Positions 11,521 to 24,452 of a stretch of DNA of 64,000 nucleotides are shown one piece after another. Below the pieces are notes generated by a model that was not told where the DNA came from, searched no databases, and was given only the letters and a program-made list of their open reading frames with translations. Position numbers and translations under genes: made by a program. Origin of the DNA: Atrichornis clamosus (lineage: Eukaryota; Chordata; Aves; Passeriformes; Menuridae); contig WBMZ01006410.1 of the NCBI GenBank assembly GCA_013400975.1, forward strand, positions 186,001 through 250,000. The letters run 5' to 3'. The first letter of the stretch is position 1. Every line of letters begins with the position of its first letter.

Positions 11521-14500
11521 CCTGGTTTTGGTTTGTTTGTTTGCTTAAAAAACCCATGAACATTTTTCTCATCCAATTTTTTAGGCATGGAAAGAAAATA
11601 ATTGCCTAATAAAGATAGATTGCTGCAACCTGTATGGTTTAATATTAAATTATTAACTTCATCTTTGAAAGACATAGGTGTCCTAGTTAGCACATCCTAT
11701 TAGATCACTGAGCCTTTTTCAGGTCTCTAGTAAGAAAGTCAAGGGACTCTTTGCTGTTAGTATGCTTTATTTGAGATTCAAAACTTCTGTTCTAAATTGT
11801 AGGGAAAAGTTTTCTTACATTGTGCTCAAATGAAAACTTGTCTGTGTGAATGTTCATAGATGGAAAACATATAATTGAATAGTACTACAACAGTTTCATT
11901 TAAAAATTAGAAGAAATACTCTTTTTATATATTTATATTAATATGTTTCTGCATAGTTGATTTCAATATTTGCCCTTCTCTCTTCAAGACCAGTACTTAG
12001 CTGTTGTTTCCTCCAATACCATACATTGGCACACTTTGCTTGTTTTCTTTTTAACACTCAGGTGATAACCCATGTGTTATGTTCATTCTGTAAACAGATG
12101 TATCTGGTCAGTTCCTGCTTCAGCTACAGAACTTGTAATGGAAAAGAAGTCCCATTTCAAAATGAAAATAATTTTCCTCATATATCTGCTTTCCTTTTAT
12201 TTTCAATTTCATTTTATCTCCCTTACATTCAGATGTTTGCAATAAACATACATTTTGGTAATGACTAGGCTTTAATGTTTATGAGGATTTCCATATATTA
12301 AGAATTACTGCATTATTTCCGTTATTGCTTGGTCTAAGTACCCTATTTTATCATTTGCTCTTCAAGTTACTTGTTTAATCCTTTGTTCTTAATGCCAAAC
12401 CACACTAACTTTTCTTAAGGAAAACTTAAGAAGATATACTGCTGTATTTATGATATTAACATTGTCTATTTATTAGCATTTTTATGGACAGCAGATTTGC
12501 TTGTAATCTTTTCTAACTAAAAGAAATTCTATTTCTAACAATAATACTAATGTCAACTGTATTTAAAATTCAAAATAGTATTTCATACTAATCAAAATCT
12601 GCTGGTGTGTGCAGAAACAATTTACTGTATGATCCCAGTATGCAATTTGCTGGTACAGCTTAGGCTATGGATGCTCTTATATATGTAATTATTGTATTAA
12701 GGATGTTTAATCTAGGAATACAATTCAGTGCAGTCTGTTTGTTTAATTTAGCTGTTTTGTTTCCATGTGCTTTATTTTATCATAAAGTGTGCTTTTGTTC
12801 TGGCAAGTGATTTCTTCAGATCATTTCAGCATTGCTTAGGGCACAGCAAAATTAACGGGGTAACTCTGGGTTCAGACTTGTGAGATACTGTATGTAAATT
12901 GATTTCCTTTGCAAGTCAATGTTCCAGTACACATGAAAATAGAACAATGACCTTGAAGTCTGAATTTATAAGGATTTTTACTTTGTATTAACTTAAGATA
13001 TTTTGCATGGAACATTCGAAAGTTGCAAATGTGAAATAAAAAATGAGGAACAATTGCCTGATGATTAGCACAACACAGATGAATTTCAAAGCAAGCTATA
13101 GGTCTTCTTGGATCACTTCCTAATCATCCAATTCCTAAAGCTGAACTGTTTCTTTTTCGATTCTATTTGAATGAAAAATCTTTAAAAGAAACTATAGTCT
13201 GAAAGGGATGTCCTTATTTTCTGATTCTTTTGTCACTTGGAAATTAGAAATTACTATTTCACACTTATCAGTCCTTTTATCATATGCTCAGAAAATGCAG
13301 CCCAAACCAGCAAAATTTATCCGTGCAGTGCTGTCTTTCACTTTAAATTGTCTATGCTTTGACTTTTCTGTACTTCAGACAATCTGTAGCTAACTGCAGC
13401 ACTAAATGTTATCAGCATTCCACAGACTGTTGTACCAATTTTGTATTAGAGCTTGATGGCAATTTGGAAGACAATAGCTTCTCTTTTGATCTCTGTGTAG
13501 AACTAGAGCTTTTTCTTTCTTCCAGAGTGTAGCTAAATGGCGATATAAAAATTACAGTAATTTATGTGTGCCTCAATTGATCATGAATGTGAAATAAAAT
13601 CCTTCTTTGCTTGCATCTATGTACGCTGAGAGCTTCCTCATATGAACGCCATGTGTTTTCTGTGGACCCAGCTGCTTTTGATCGGAATTGCCTTGACAGT
13701 AATTTTATGCTTGAATAATCCTACAGCTAGAAACTGCTGTCAGTCACAACATCTGTATCAGCCTATCAAATCCGTATGAAAGTCCTATACTAACAATGGT
13801 ATTGTTCATAGGTCTGAAAAGCCTTTTCTATTGAAATATTAAGTAGAGCCTTTTGTTGTATTTCAGGGAAAAGTCAGCTTGGCTGCTGCATGTTCTTAGT
13901 AGTAACAACTAGAAATCTTGGGAGTAATCTTTTGTTTATTAGGTGTGTGTAAGTTATTCATCAGTACTTCTCTAAGTAGCATATATCTGCTTGATGGCAC
14001 ATCCTTCATCATGTGTTTTGTTGTTATGTTGGGAAGGGCACTGTCACTATCTAGAAGGATGGGTCTGAAGACTCTGCAGTTCTAGCCATCGGGATTTCAA
14101 AAAAAAAAATCATTGCAGTCCAAGATCTTCTTTCAGGTTTTTATTGTAAAACATCAGTTTCAGAATCCTGTTAATGTTGAGTGTTTGTTTATGGATTAAT
14201 TTGGAATGGAGTAGAAACTTCTTGATGCAATGCTCTCAGATAGGTGTTCAGTTTTTGCAATTATGGACTTTTTCAAATAAGAAGGGTCTGTTCTGAGGGA
14301 AATAACAGAGTAGGTAGGTCTTCATTTAAGTGATCCATCTTTTCTCAAGCTGACATCATATTGGCTGGACAAGGCAGAAGTAGGACGTAGTGTAGTAGTG
14401 TGTTAGCTGTTGAGGACTGGATTTGTTTTGGGGGGGACATTTCTAAGGCAAAACCAACCACATCTCCAAAGATGCTTTAGAGCTTGCTTAGATTATTTTC

Positions 14501-16049
14501 TTTTGTGGTTCATGTCATGTTCTTGCCATGCCAAAATCAAGAAAGGTGGAGAGTGTGGTTAAGAATATGAGTAAATGTACTGTGCTAAATGTTGGAGCCA
14601 TTGCTATATGATGCACTTACAGCACTAGCCATAGCTGCAGCAGTTGTATTGATAAACGTTGGGGAATCCGCTTTACCCAGTCATTGGCCATTTCATTTGC
14701 CATTCATGTTGCAAGAACTCAGCACAGCAGAAATCATTATTTCTAGAAACAGACTATTCTATAAACTAGGTGTTTTCAGAAAAAGGCCAAAACTGAGTAA
14801 TGTTCAAAATTACTGTAAAAATGTGAAGAGCAATTTAATTTTGCAATACCTATATTTATTCAGTCTTTCATTTGGTGTTCTACAACTTTTAATAACGTAT
14901 TTACAGTCTTTGCAGAACAGTGATTTCTTTCCTCACCTAGAGAAATCTCATAGGTGAAATTCTTCCCTCCTGTGTCATTCTTTTGCTAAAATATGCCTTC
15001 CACTCTAATGTATTAATGGAGTTAGACATCACAAATATTCATTCTATATTTGGTCCCAGTCAAACAAAAGTAAAACAAACTAAAATATCAGACAGAACCA
15101 AGGGCTTTCTCAGTTCCTGCCATTGTCCCCCTTCTTTATCCCTAAGGAAAAAAAATTATTGTGTTTTGAATTAGTGAATATGTGACAAAATACAAAAATC
15201 CATCTAACTTCTAGCTGTTTTAAGGTTTACTACCACTGCATTTGTAACTCATCTAAACAAGCTGAGGTGAAAATTAAGCTAAACTTAAGTTTAGTGAGGT
15301 ATCTGCAGCACCAGGAAACATCAAGTTATCATGAGACAAAGCATAGCTGTGACTGTAATACCTGTTTGAGGAGGAAAGTAAATACGCAGTTTGTCTTCAT
15401 GCACCGGAACTCTGTGCTTCATAGACTTAATGTAGTTTTCCATGCACTAAATGATTTGCTTACAGGTAGTTTGGGCAGGCCACACCTATAACTTCAGGAA
15501 TAGGTATGTTCAGAGTCTGTTATTCTCAAGATTCATATAGTGTCTCAAACATTTTGAAGAATTATCGTGTGTTTCTCATTTAATTTTTTGCATTCTGTAC
15601 TCTACTGTAATATATCTTATAACAGTCTCTCAGTATTAAAGCTCTTGTGTTATGGCATGTCCATAGTGGAATTAGTATAAAAGGAGCTAGAACAATTCAT
15701 GTCAATTAGAAAATAACAACTACAAAATGCTATTATAGGAAACAAATAGATACAAAAATAAATATAGACTCACCAAGGGAAATAAAAAGATGCTTTTAAG
15801 AGCAACAGGAATAAAGGAACTGTAGCTTAGATTTAATTTGAGGAGGAACAAAACTAGTTTACTCATGTAAACTTGATGATAATGTTAATGTTTAAATTCT
15901 TTCCATACTAATGGTAAGGTTAAGTATATCTACAAGTACTAAATTAGACAATGGATCAAGAAAACTTGTATATTAACGTTTTAAGAGAAATAGATAAAGA
16001 GCATTCTGGATAAGCTGTTACGTTTTTCTGTTCACTGTAGATATTGTAG
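11521..16049 (+). other. ZNF385D: Intron segment without recognised elements
   Basis: It begins with a short T/G tract (about 11521-11548) at the 5' border of the CR1 copy. The rest is AT-rich unique-looking sequence. The longest plus-strand open frames (14589-14957, 122 codons; 11957-12268, 103 codons) have no domain I recognise and no splice or promoter context. I see nothing else here. Confidence 0.7.
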
Positions 16050-16700
16050 AAAATCCAGAGTACTAGAAGAAAGTTGATGTTGTGTCAATATTCACAAAAG
16101 GTAAACAGGATGAATCAAGTACTTACAGGTCTATCAGCCTGACACTAATGTTGTGAAAAATAAAGCAGCAGCTGGCAGGGAACTAGAGTACTGAAGTAAA
16201 TGAGATCAATTATATAATGACAATGAATATGAATTGAGAGGAAGTTATAATTTCCTACCTAAAATTGTTTTAATGAGATTGTGTATTTGATTGGTAAAGG
16301 GTAAACATGCTGGTGTTTTGTGTTTGCATGGCTCTAGAATGTGTAGAAGTTAAAAATTATCTAAAATACTGGAATACTACAGAATGAATATGGAACATAT
16401 TAAGAGGATTTAAGCCTGCTAATTATAGGTCTTGGAATGCAATCTTGAGATACAAATTGGTGTAGAAATATTCCAGTGAAATCCTTTTGGAATAGGGTCT
16501 TAACTCCAATATAATCTTACATCATCTGTTGCCTATAAGCAATTATAAAGTCTTTACAAATGGTACTAAAACTAGAATTCTGGGCAAGTAATAAAGATGA
16601 GCTGTAGATTCAGTGCATCAAATGCTTTTAATGCAGTAAAAAACCATCCAGAATTTACTGAAAAGTTGGGGGACTTGATGTAAAGTTTATGTTGACTTGT
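16050..16700 (+). mobile_element. Ancient, heavily decayed CR1-like reverse-transcriptase remnant
   Basis: Around 16068-16150 the plus strand translates as KKVDVVSIFTKGKQ followed by STYRSISLTLM. This aligns with the CR1 motif in which a Val-Val-Pro-Ile-Phe-Lys-Lys-Gly stretch leads to Asn-Tyr-Arg-Pro-Val-Ser-Leu-Thr. Further on, after stops and indels, a weak LIGKG region (16285-16330) precedes a possible LFNI-like stretch near 16500. KVFTNGTKT (16550-16577) sits where CR1 has its F-A-D-D-T-K catalytic block, with both Asp codons changed. The order and spacing fit a CR1 ORF2. It is far older than the copy at 10.3 kb and cannot be active. Confidence 0.7.
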
Positions 16701-19139
16701 GAGTACTTGCTAAATATCTGTTACATGGGAAACACTGGTTTAGTGATATTTACAGAAACTCTTGTGACAAAAAAACTTTTTTTGAGCATAATGGAGGGAT
16801 GTAAAGATTTTGGTTAATCTTATTACTGTAAATGAATTTTTTCCCCCCAAAGAAGAGCATCAAATGGAATGGAAACTTAAGGAAGATATAATAAAATTAC
16901 TTAAGAATGGTTTAATAGTGAAAGACCTAATAAGATAGATGCATTCAACTTGAGTATTTACCTTATCAAAGATAATGTAAGAAATATTTTGATTACAGTC
17001 TATAAAAATTTGCATGAAAACAACAATCTATGGTAAAACCATTCCTATTATTTGGGAGATGTGACAGTATCCAAAGACTGGAAGTGGGAAATAGTTACCT
17101 TTATTCCACAATCAAGACAAAAGTTTTTAATACTCAAAAGGATTATAAGATAGGCAAAATTTCATGTGGAATTCTGGTATACATTTGACCAAAGTTACTA
17201 GGTTTAATTCAGGAATTAATAATGGAAGCCTGGAAAATGTTCTGGTTTATGTCATAGTAAACTGTAGAAGGATGAAGGAAGGCTTCAAATGAAGGATTTT
17301 TCTTCCTGATTCCTCACCCCCCGAAAAAGGGCTTGTTGCTTAGAGGCTGCAGATCTTATGTATTGCAAATTTGAGGTCTTCTGTAGTGAAGTCCTCCAAG
17401 TGGCAAATATCCTAGTACTTAGATTGAAATACGAGACCAATTTATTTGACTTCAGTCTAACAATATGCATTTTCAAAGCTCAAGAACTGATTCTTGAAGT
17501 ATGTCCTACCTAGGTCATAAGATTTTATCTTTCTGTGTTTTATACAAGACTAGACAAATTAATAGTGCTTGATTAAATAAAACCCTAGAAAATTATATTT
17601 ACTGGTGTAGGTTAGTATGGATAGATAAAGGCTTTATGGTACAAAGCTGACTGTATCCTGTCTCAGTGTCCTTAATTATGTCACAAAATTGACTCCAGAT
17701 AATTGAAGATGTTTTATTTGTCTGGAAGACTAATTTCTTTCTATTATTACAACTGTTGTAGTATTTTCTTTTTCTATCATTACTAGAATTTGAACTGAGA
17801 ATTCAAATTCATGTTTTAATTCTCAAGTTGAATACTTTCAAGCAGTCTTACTATTTCTTTCAATCAAAATTTAGTACCACTTCCTGTTTCCACTTCCGTG
17901 TTCTACTTCCTTGTTCCACCTCTGATTAGTTTTAACGCCTGGAAGAAGCATTTTAGGAGATTCAATTGGATTTACTTATTTAATCCAGTAGGTCTGCACT
18001 GATCAAAGCATAGGTAGGTGCATTACTTTGAGTAACCCATGTTTCCAGCTAAGTATTAGAGAGAAAGCAAATTTAAGAAATCAGACTTATTTATCACACT
18101 TTTCAAATGATCTCATTTCTGCTTGCAAATGACCATGTTCTTAAAATAGAGCACTCACAAGAACCCCCTAGTTCATTCACCTTATCAGAGGAGTCCTGAG
18201 ACAGCTGCTGAGCAGTTTTAATCCCTTCCTTTGCTACATTTATAACTTTTTACTATTTCTGGTTCATTTTCTGCTCTGCTGATTTAATAGCTGCAAGTTT
18301 CTAGCATTGTCTTAGCAGATCCTTCTGAAAGCAGCATCAACAGATTACCCACTACAGCTATCTAGTTGTACTTGCTTGAAGTAGTTGCCCTTAATAAAAC
18401 CAGTATTTCCCAGTTGGGAAAGATGTCTCACTCTTTTTTCTGCTTTCAAGTATCAGAAAATATCAACAGCTATTGACGGCAACGCGTAGGGAGCTTGAAA
18501 TACGTGACAGATCTTGCCAAACAACCTTGTTATGCTTTTCCTGCACGTGCTTTGTAGCTGCTAGTTCTCGTTATAGCACCAGACACAGGGCAAGGGCAAT
18601 GGTTTGGAGAAGGCTTAGTGCATTATCTCCCTCACAGAGTATGACTGGTGTAAGTGAACTTCAGCAGCACGATGATTTAGTGGATCAGTTGTGGGCACAC
18701 TTCTGGTGTGTGTGTCCACAGGAGTGGCAATGCTCACAGCCTGGGGAGCATGCTGCCTGGGGAAAGCTTCTGTACAAACCAGTAGCATGGCTGGAAGGAT
18801 CTCATCATGTCAATCAGCTCTTTTATTTCAAACTGCTAAGATCTGGAAATTTTAACCCCATAACAATTGCCTTTGTGACTATAAGCTTTTGACTGACACT
18901 TCCCTCATGGTCATGCACAAATATTAATCTACAAGATGGATCAAGTCAGGTAGATGTTTTTGTTTAAATGTAGATAAACTCCTGCATGACACCTGGGTGG
19001 TCAGACACTGGTTTACCAAGAAGATTAGGGGAAATAAAAGGGCTTTCATTCCTGCTGGTTTTTTCTCACTGTAGTTTGCCAGCCTGACGTACATGTTCTG
19101 TCATGGGTCCTGCAGCTCCTGCTTCAAGTATCAACAGTG

Positions 19140-19156
19140 AGCGTGGTAACCACGCT
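19140..19156. repeat. 8-bp inverted repeat with 1-base centre
   Basis: Arms AGCGTGGT and ACCACGCT flank a single A. It resembles a dimer-binding site more than a hairpin, because the loop is too small. No other evidence of function. Confidence 0.8.
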
Positions 19157-20190
19157 ACTCTGTGGAGAAGGTGAATTATACCCATGATGAACAGAAGAAC
19201 AATATGGAAACTAATGAGGTAGATGTGAAGTTTGTACCAACACAACTGCTACCTTGCCAGATTTGGGGGGCCAACCTCCACTTGCACAGGGGCTCCATCT
19301 CTTTTTCAGGTTTTTAGCAGATATCTGAAGGCCTTCTTGATTCAGTCAGGGAACCCATTTAAGGCTAGGTGAAGTGTTTAAAAGGCAAACAGCCATCTAG
19401 CTGAATAATCACACTATATAATTAGTTATATGCAGTTCATTAATTGGTCTGTTTGGGTAAATTTTAAGGAAACTTACCCAGCCTGCTACTGCAAATGTAA
19501 ACCTTTAATCATCACTCTTTTGCTGTTGATAATTTTTCACTATTAACATTTGTTTCACTGCACAAAATTTGAGATTCTCATCCTGTTTTTCCTATGCCAG
19601 GGGATTCTTCAAGCTGTCCACTGAGATGGCTCTTCACAAATGTCAAGTTGTTACTGGACTGCCTTTTAATTATCCCATTTTTTGTCTAGCTCCAAATCAA
19701 GGTCTCTTGTTGTCTTCTATCACAACTATGAAGCTTGCTTCATGACTGTCATCTACTGTCATTTTGGTTTAAGCTTTTCACAATTCCTAGCTCACTTTAA
19801 ACAAAAGAAGAAAATTAACGGAATTTTGACTTAGCCCACTCCTACTAATTAGCACTAACAGTGTGGTTGTCAACTGCTACGTTTTTGTCGATCATTAATA
19901 GTCTCAAAGAGCCGTCTGTACCTGGAAATGTCTCATTGTTTCCTTCAGGTAACAGTCTTCCTAGTACTTTAAAGAGGTTTTTAAAAATGCAAAACTTCAC
20001 TTTCCATGACACTTCAAAGTAAACCTTTGAAATGAGAATACTCAGGGGAAAAACAATGATGCAGAGGAAAAAAAATCCATGTGTTGTTGGTACTAATCTG
20101 GTTCATGCAGAACAGGTCATTATATTTTGCATTATCTTCAGCCTCTGCCTGTATTACTTTTATTCAGTTTGTTACTGACTGCTGTTTATG

Positions 20191-20265
20191 AAAAAAAAAA
20201 TCCAACCAACAAACAAACAGCCAAGCTCAAAAAACAAACTCAAACAAACCCAACACCCAAACCAG
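20191..20265. repeat. A/C-rich tract
   Basis: A10 is followed by CCAACCAACAAACAAAC-type and CAAACCCAACACCC-type units. It resembles a degenerate retrotransposon tail or low-complexity repeat. The overlapping open frames are compositional. Confidence 0.8.
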
Positions 20266-21287
20266 AAAGTTGGAAAGAACAGTTTCTCTCTTTTCTGCAC
20301 TTACATGCAGCTGCGTTACATACAACTTAGTGTTTTTCTCTCCCTCATATGGTGTGGACAGGACACCGCACAAGCCAAGATAGCTGTCATTATGGAACTC
20401 ATGAGATATATTGCTGACATTTCTAGCCTTACATATTTGGGAGTTCATTTATCTTCCTTTAGCAGTGTGTCACCATGTTCTGAGCTGCAGCTATTTGGTT
20501 TACCCGTACTTCAGGGCTGGCAGGGAGTGCTTTCCAGTGGCTGAGCCCACCTTTCTCCCTGCTCAGTCTTTCAGTATCACTTTGAAGAACATGCTGATCT
20601 TTCTCAAGGTCATCACTATATGCTTGGGCAGTCTCTGAATCAAGATTTGATATCTTACCAAAGGAAGAAAATTCTGTGGTACATTTGATGTGGGGTTTTT
20701 TTCTTGTTTGTTTGTTTTTAATTCTTGTTTAGGTTTGTTTCTTTAATATATCTGGTTATGTGAAGTGAGCAAAGAGATTTATTTTTAATATTCATAGTTA
20801 ACCTAATATATTACTAGCTGCTTCATCTCCTTGTCTGAAGAATTCATTATTTTGTATTTTATTTTAATGGATTTTTTTGGGTATCTGACCTGAATATCTG
20901 AATAATATCAAAAATATAGTATTTGAAGTGTTGGCAATAAAGTTAATAAATTGACCAGAAGAAGCCTTAGGAGATTTACGTATTCATTTCACAGACAGTT
21001 TAAGACATTTCCTAATTTAATTTGACTTCAGTGTGATCATCACCCAAGAGGCTTCCAGAAATTGAGTTTGGTTTGAAGTTGTACAGTGTAGATGGAGAAA
21101 GAAGATGCATCTCTGTGGTACTGAATGGTTGACTGATGTCAGAATATTGAAGCTGATACCCTAAATTCTTCTTTCAGACATGAACAATTGTGCTTTTGTA
21201 AAAGATCTGTGCTTTGCCAACTTATTATTTCAGGTTTGTTTTATTTAGAAAGAAATTTCCTTATGAGAAATAATAAACCGTAGTAGT

Positions 21288-21349
21288 GGTGTTTGAACTA
21301 GGTGATCTTTAAGGTCCTTCCAATCTGAGCATTCTGTGATTCTGTAATT
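21288..21349 (+). mobile_element. CR1 3'-terminal fragment
   Basis: About 60 bp match the conserved CR1 3' end: a GTTTGAACTAGGTGATCTTT block, then AAGGTCCTTCCAATCTGAGC, ending in the characteristic ATTCTGTGATTCTGTAATT octamer-like repeats. No 5' part is recognisable, as is usual for severely truncated CR1 insertions. Confidence 0.88.
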
Positions 21350-24300
21350 CAAATAACATTTATTATTTGGAACACCTCTTTACCCTAGCTTAGCTACTGA
21401 CTACTAAAGCAAAAAACAGTGTGATCTACAGAAGATTCCTCATTTGCGTCTCTAAGGAAATAAATGATTCTGATAGACAAACATAGGGCTTTATTAGCAA
21501 TGCAGTCATGTACAGCTTCTTTTATTGTTTTCCCACTTCAATTATGGCAAAAACTTGCCTGCTTTCTAGATCAGACAAACTTATGATGTCAAACACACAG
21601 TTTCCAGCTTTAAAAGAAGTACTGAAACTCATCATAGTAGCATTATTTATAGATTATTTGTGAAGTTTTGTAAATGTATAAAGCATGTACCCTGAAGAAG
21701 AATCCTTAAACGTCTACTACTAAAATTTATTTAATCGAGAGCTTCTGAATGGAGTGTGTGTTTTAAGTGCATCAAAAAGTTTTGATTACCATTGACAGAA
21801 TTTTGCAAAGAGCCAGGGAGAGGTTTAAAGTTTCCCCAGTGCCCATTTTATAAAGTATATTTACCATTCATCACTGGTTGATATATTGTTATGAGTTGAA
21901 TAAATGGAGAATTTCTGGGCTAATAGAATGGCTTATCCAATTTCAATTCAACTGAGTTATGTTACTATTATATTGATTGGCACTAGGTTTATCAAAGTAG
22001 GAAAAAAACGCAGAAAGCTGGGACAGTTTTACATGTAGAAAATTGGGAATAAAACCCAGTGGAATTGAGGGAGGAGTTCCTGAAGACCCAGCTATGAATC
22101 AGGTCCTGTTAGTTGCAACATTACCTGTTTGGTAGCTATGTTCAGAGCCCCAGAAACCATGAAACAAAAACTAGGAAAATCTTCAGGATTTAGCTAGAGT
22201 AGGGTAACTGCCTGTCTCTCTGGTATTTATATTTCTGTATTTTATATACTCTTCAACACATTCTAACCCAAAATGGATTTGGGGCATTTGTTCTGTGCCA
22301 TATCTTCATGGCAATTCTGTCTTCATGCAGGAAGTGACTGTGCCCTCTCTGAGAAAGAGTTTACCAACCCTCACAGATCCCAACAGTGGCAACTTTTGTA
22401 CAGAGAAAATAACTGATGTAGCACAGTGTAGCAAAGTGAATTATCTGCTTTAAAATGATGCTACAAAACATGCTTGTTTTCCTCTATTCAGTCTGTGTGT
22501 GTAAGTTTTCATGAGGTTGTCAACATGCTTTGCTATGCACCAAGAACATATTACACCTAAAATAGGTATACATTCTTAATTTCAAACATTGGACTATAGG
22601 TAAACAGATTTATTGCTTGAATTAATTACCTGTTTGCCAATGATATCAGGAATGACAAGTGTTTTCCCTGAATATTTTTTGAGAAGATGACTTGGGGTCT
22701 GTCTGTGTAGAAAGTAGACTCTTAAACTGTGCCTCTTTTTATACATGAACGCGACAAATATTTATCTGGACAATGACACCTCATTTGGACTGTTAAAATA
22801 TATCATACTAATGTCTTAGAAAACTAGAAATTGAGAGTTGATTCCGGTGTTCTTTGCGTAAATTTTTGGCAATTCTGCCTGAGGACAAGGTAGACTCATA
22901 GCAGTTATAGCAAAGGATAGTGGTAGCACAATTCTACAGCAACCTGGTTTTTAGTGTTTTGTTCTGAGTGAATTAATAAACATTTTTATGAAGCTGAGCT
23001 ATGATTATGATATAACTTCTTATAAATGATGTCATGGATTCTATTGTGTTATATTAGGGAAATTTTTTTTTTTCAGAATGTGTATCTTTGCACTATGACC
23101 TTAAAAACTAATATTATTATCTATTTATGTTGCTATATTTGAATGTAATTTTTGGTAGGACATTACTTACATAGCCACTGAAACTTCAGGCCCTATTTCT
23201 CCTGGTAGATCTTGTAACAACTGTGTAGGGCAGTAGTAATCCTGGCATTCAGGTTCATTCTCCTTTATGCTAGTAAAAATTCTGACTGTTAGATTATATA
23301 TGCATAAGGAACTTGCATGAACAAGTCATCTGCTAAGGAGGAAGAATTTAATTACTGTAACATAAAAATAGATATCAAAGATAAGGAAAGTGGTTTACTT
23401 ATAGCATGCCTCCCCAAACCAAAACATCATAGCAATTTTTGTACCTTAAAATTTCTGAAAGGACTGAATTGGTGCAGTTTTTCATGTGGTTTAGCACTCC
23501 AAGCTGAGCTTAGGGATGATTCTGACTGATGTGTAGTTATCAAAATTTACATTAGCAAAAGGTTGGAAGAAGAGGGAAGAGGGCAAATTCAAATAAAAAA
23601 GAAAATCTTTGTATTTAAGTAACAGCAATTATCAGAAATTCTGCTTGTATTAATATTGTCTGAGCACATTATAAAGCATTTGTCATAGCTAATGCATTCC
23701 TGTCAAATCAAGCAATATTAGATGAGGACTTTTATAATGAATATTAATATAAGAGACAGCCGTAAGTGAAGTAAATTATAGAGGCATACAAATTTAGTAT
23801 TAACTGCTGCAGCAAATAGTCTTCCACTGTAAATCAATTTCTTTTTCTAATGTTAATACAAAATTAGGCCACTTGGTAGTCATCTGACAATTGCTGTGCA
23901 TTGATATGACTTTTCAAGTACTTTGCTCATGTGTCTAACTAAATTAAAAGTCATATTCAGGAAAATTAGTTTACAGTCCTTGCACTCATCGATTGTGCTC
24001 TTTCTGCACAGTTCTCAAATTCTGTTCACACATCAGAACACCTCTCTGCTGTTCAGCCATCTATGACAATTTAGGCAAACTAAGGAATAACTAGAAGAAT
24101 TATACCTCTGTGTTAGAAATAAGATGTGTGAATTTAAATTTTGACTGTCTATTTTGATACAGTTTTTGAAAATACCAGGCTTTGTTTGGTTTTTGTTTGC
24201 TTTTTTTTAAAATTCAAGATGTTTTTGCTTTTAACTGTCATTGTAAAAGTATGCATCTGGATTTATGTTAGGATTTTTTTCCTTCATCTCAATTTTGATG

Positions 24301-24390
24301 TGTGCTGTTTTGAATTAAGAAGTGGAAGAAAGACTTTGGCACATTAATGACTATGCACATGAATCTGGGCTTCATAATTTTACTAATATA

Positions 24391-24452
24391 TTGAGTTTGG
24401 TTTGGGGGTTTTTTTGGAATTGGTGGGTTTAGGTTTGGGGGCTTTTTTGCTA
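24391..24452. repeat. T/G-rich tract with telomere-like G-runs
   Basis: GGTTTGGGGG, a T run, then GGTGGGTTTAGGTTTGGGGG. There are three runs of three or more G plus shorter GG pairs. This falls short of a classical four-run G-quadruplex, but a two-tier one is possible in DNA or sense RNA. Confidence 0.75.

Larger units (their letters stand above)
16701..21287 (+). other. ZNF385D: Intron segment, mostly unrecognised
   Basis: A possible second reverse-transcriptase trace lies at 17066-17110 (VSKDWKWEIVTFIP), too short to call. A locally CpG-richer block spans about 18470-18890 and includes a 139-codon open frame of unknown meaning. A 17-bp near-palindrome lies at 19140-19156. A/C- and T/G-rich tracts lie at 20191-20265 and 20692-20750. 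No gene was recognised. Confidence 0.65.

Noticed and set aside
20127..20544. Plus-strand frames around 20.2 kb
   Set aside because: Their Lys/Asn/Thr/Pro-rich content comes from the A/C-rich tract.
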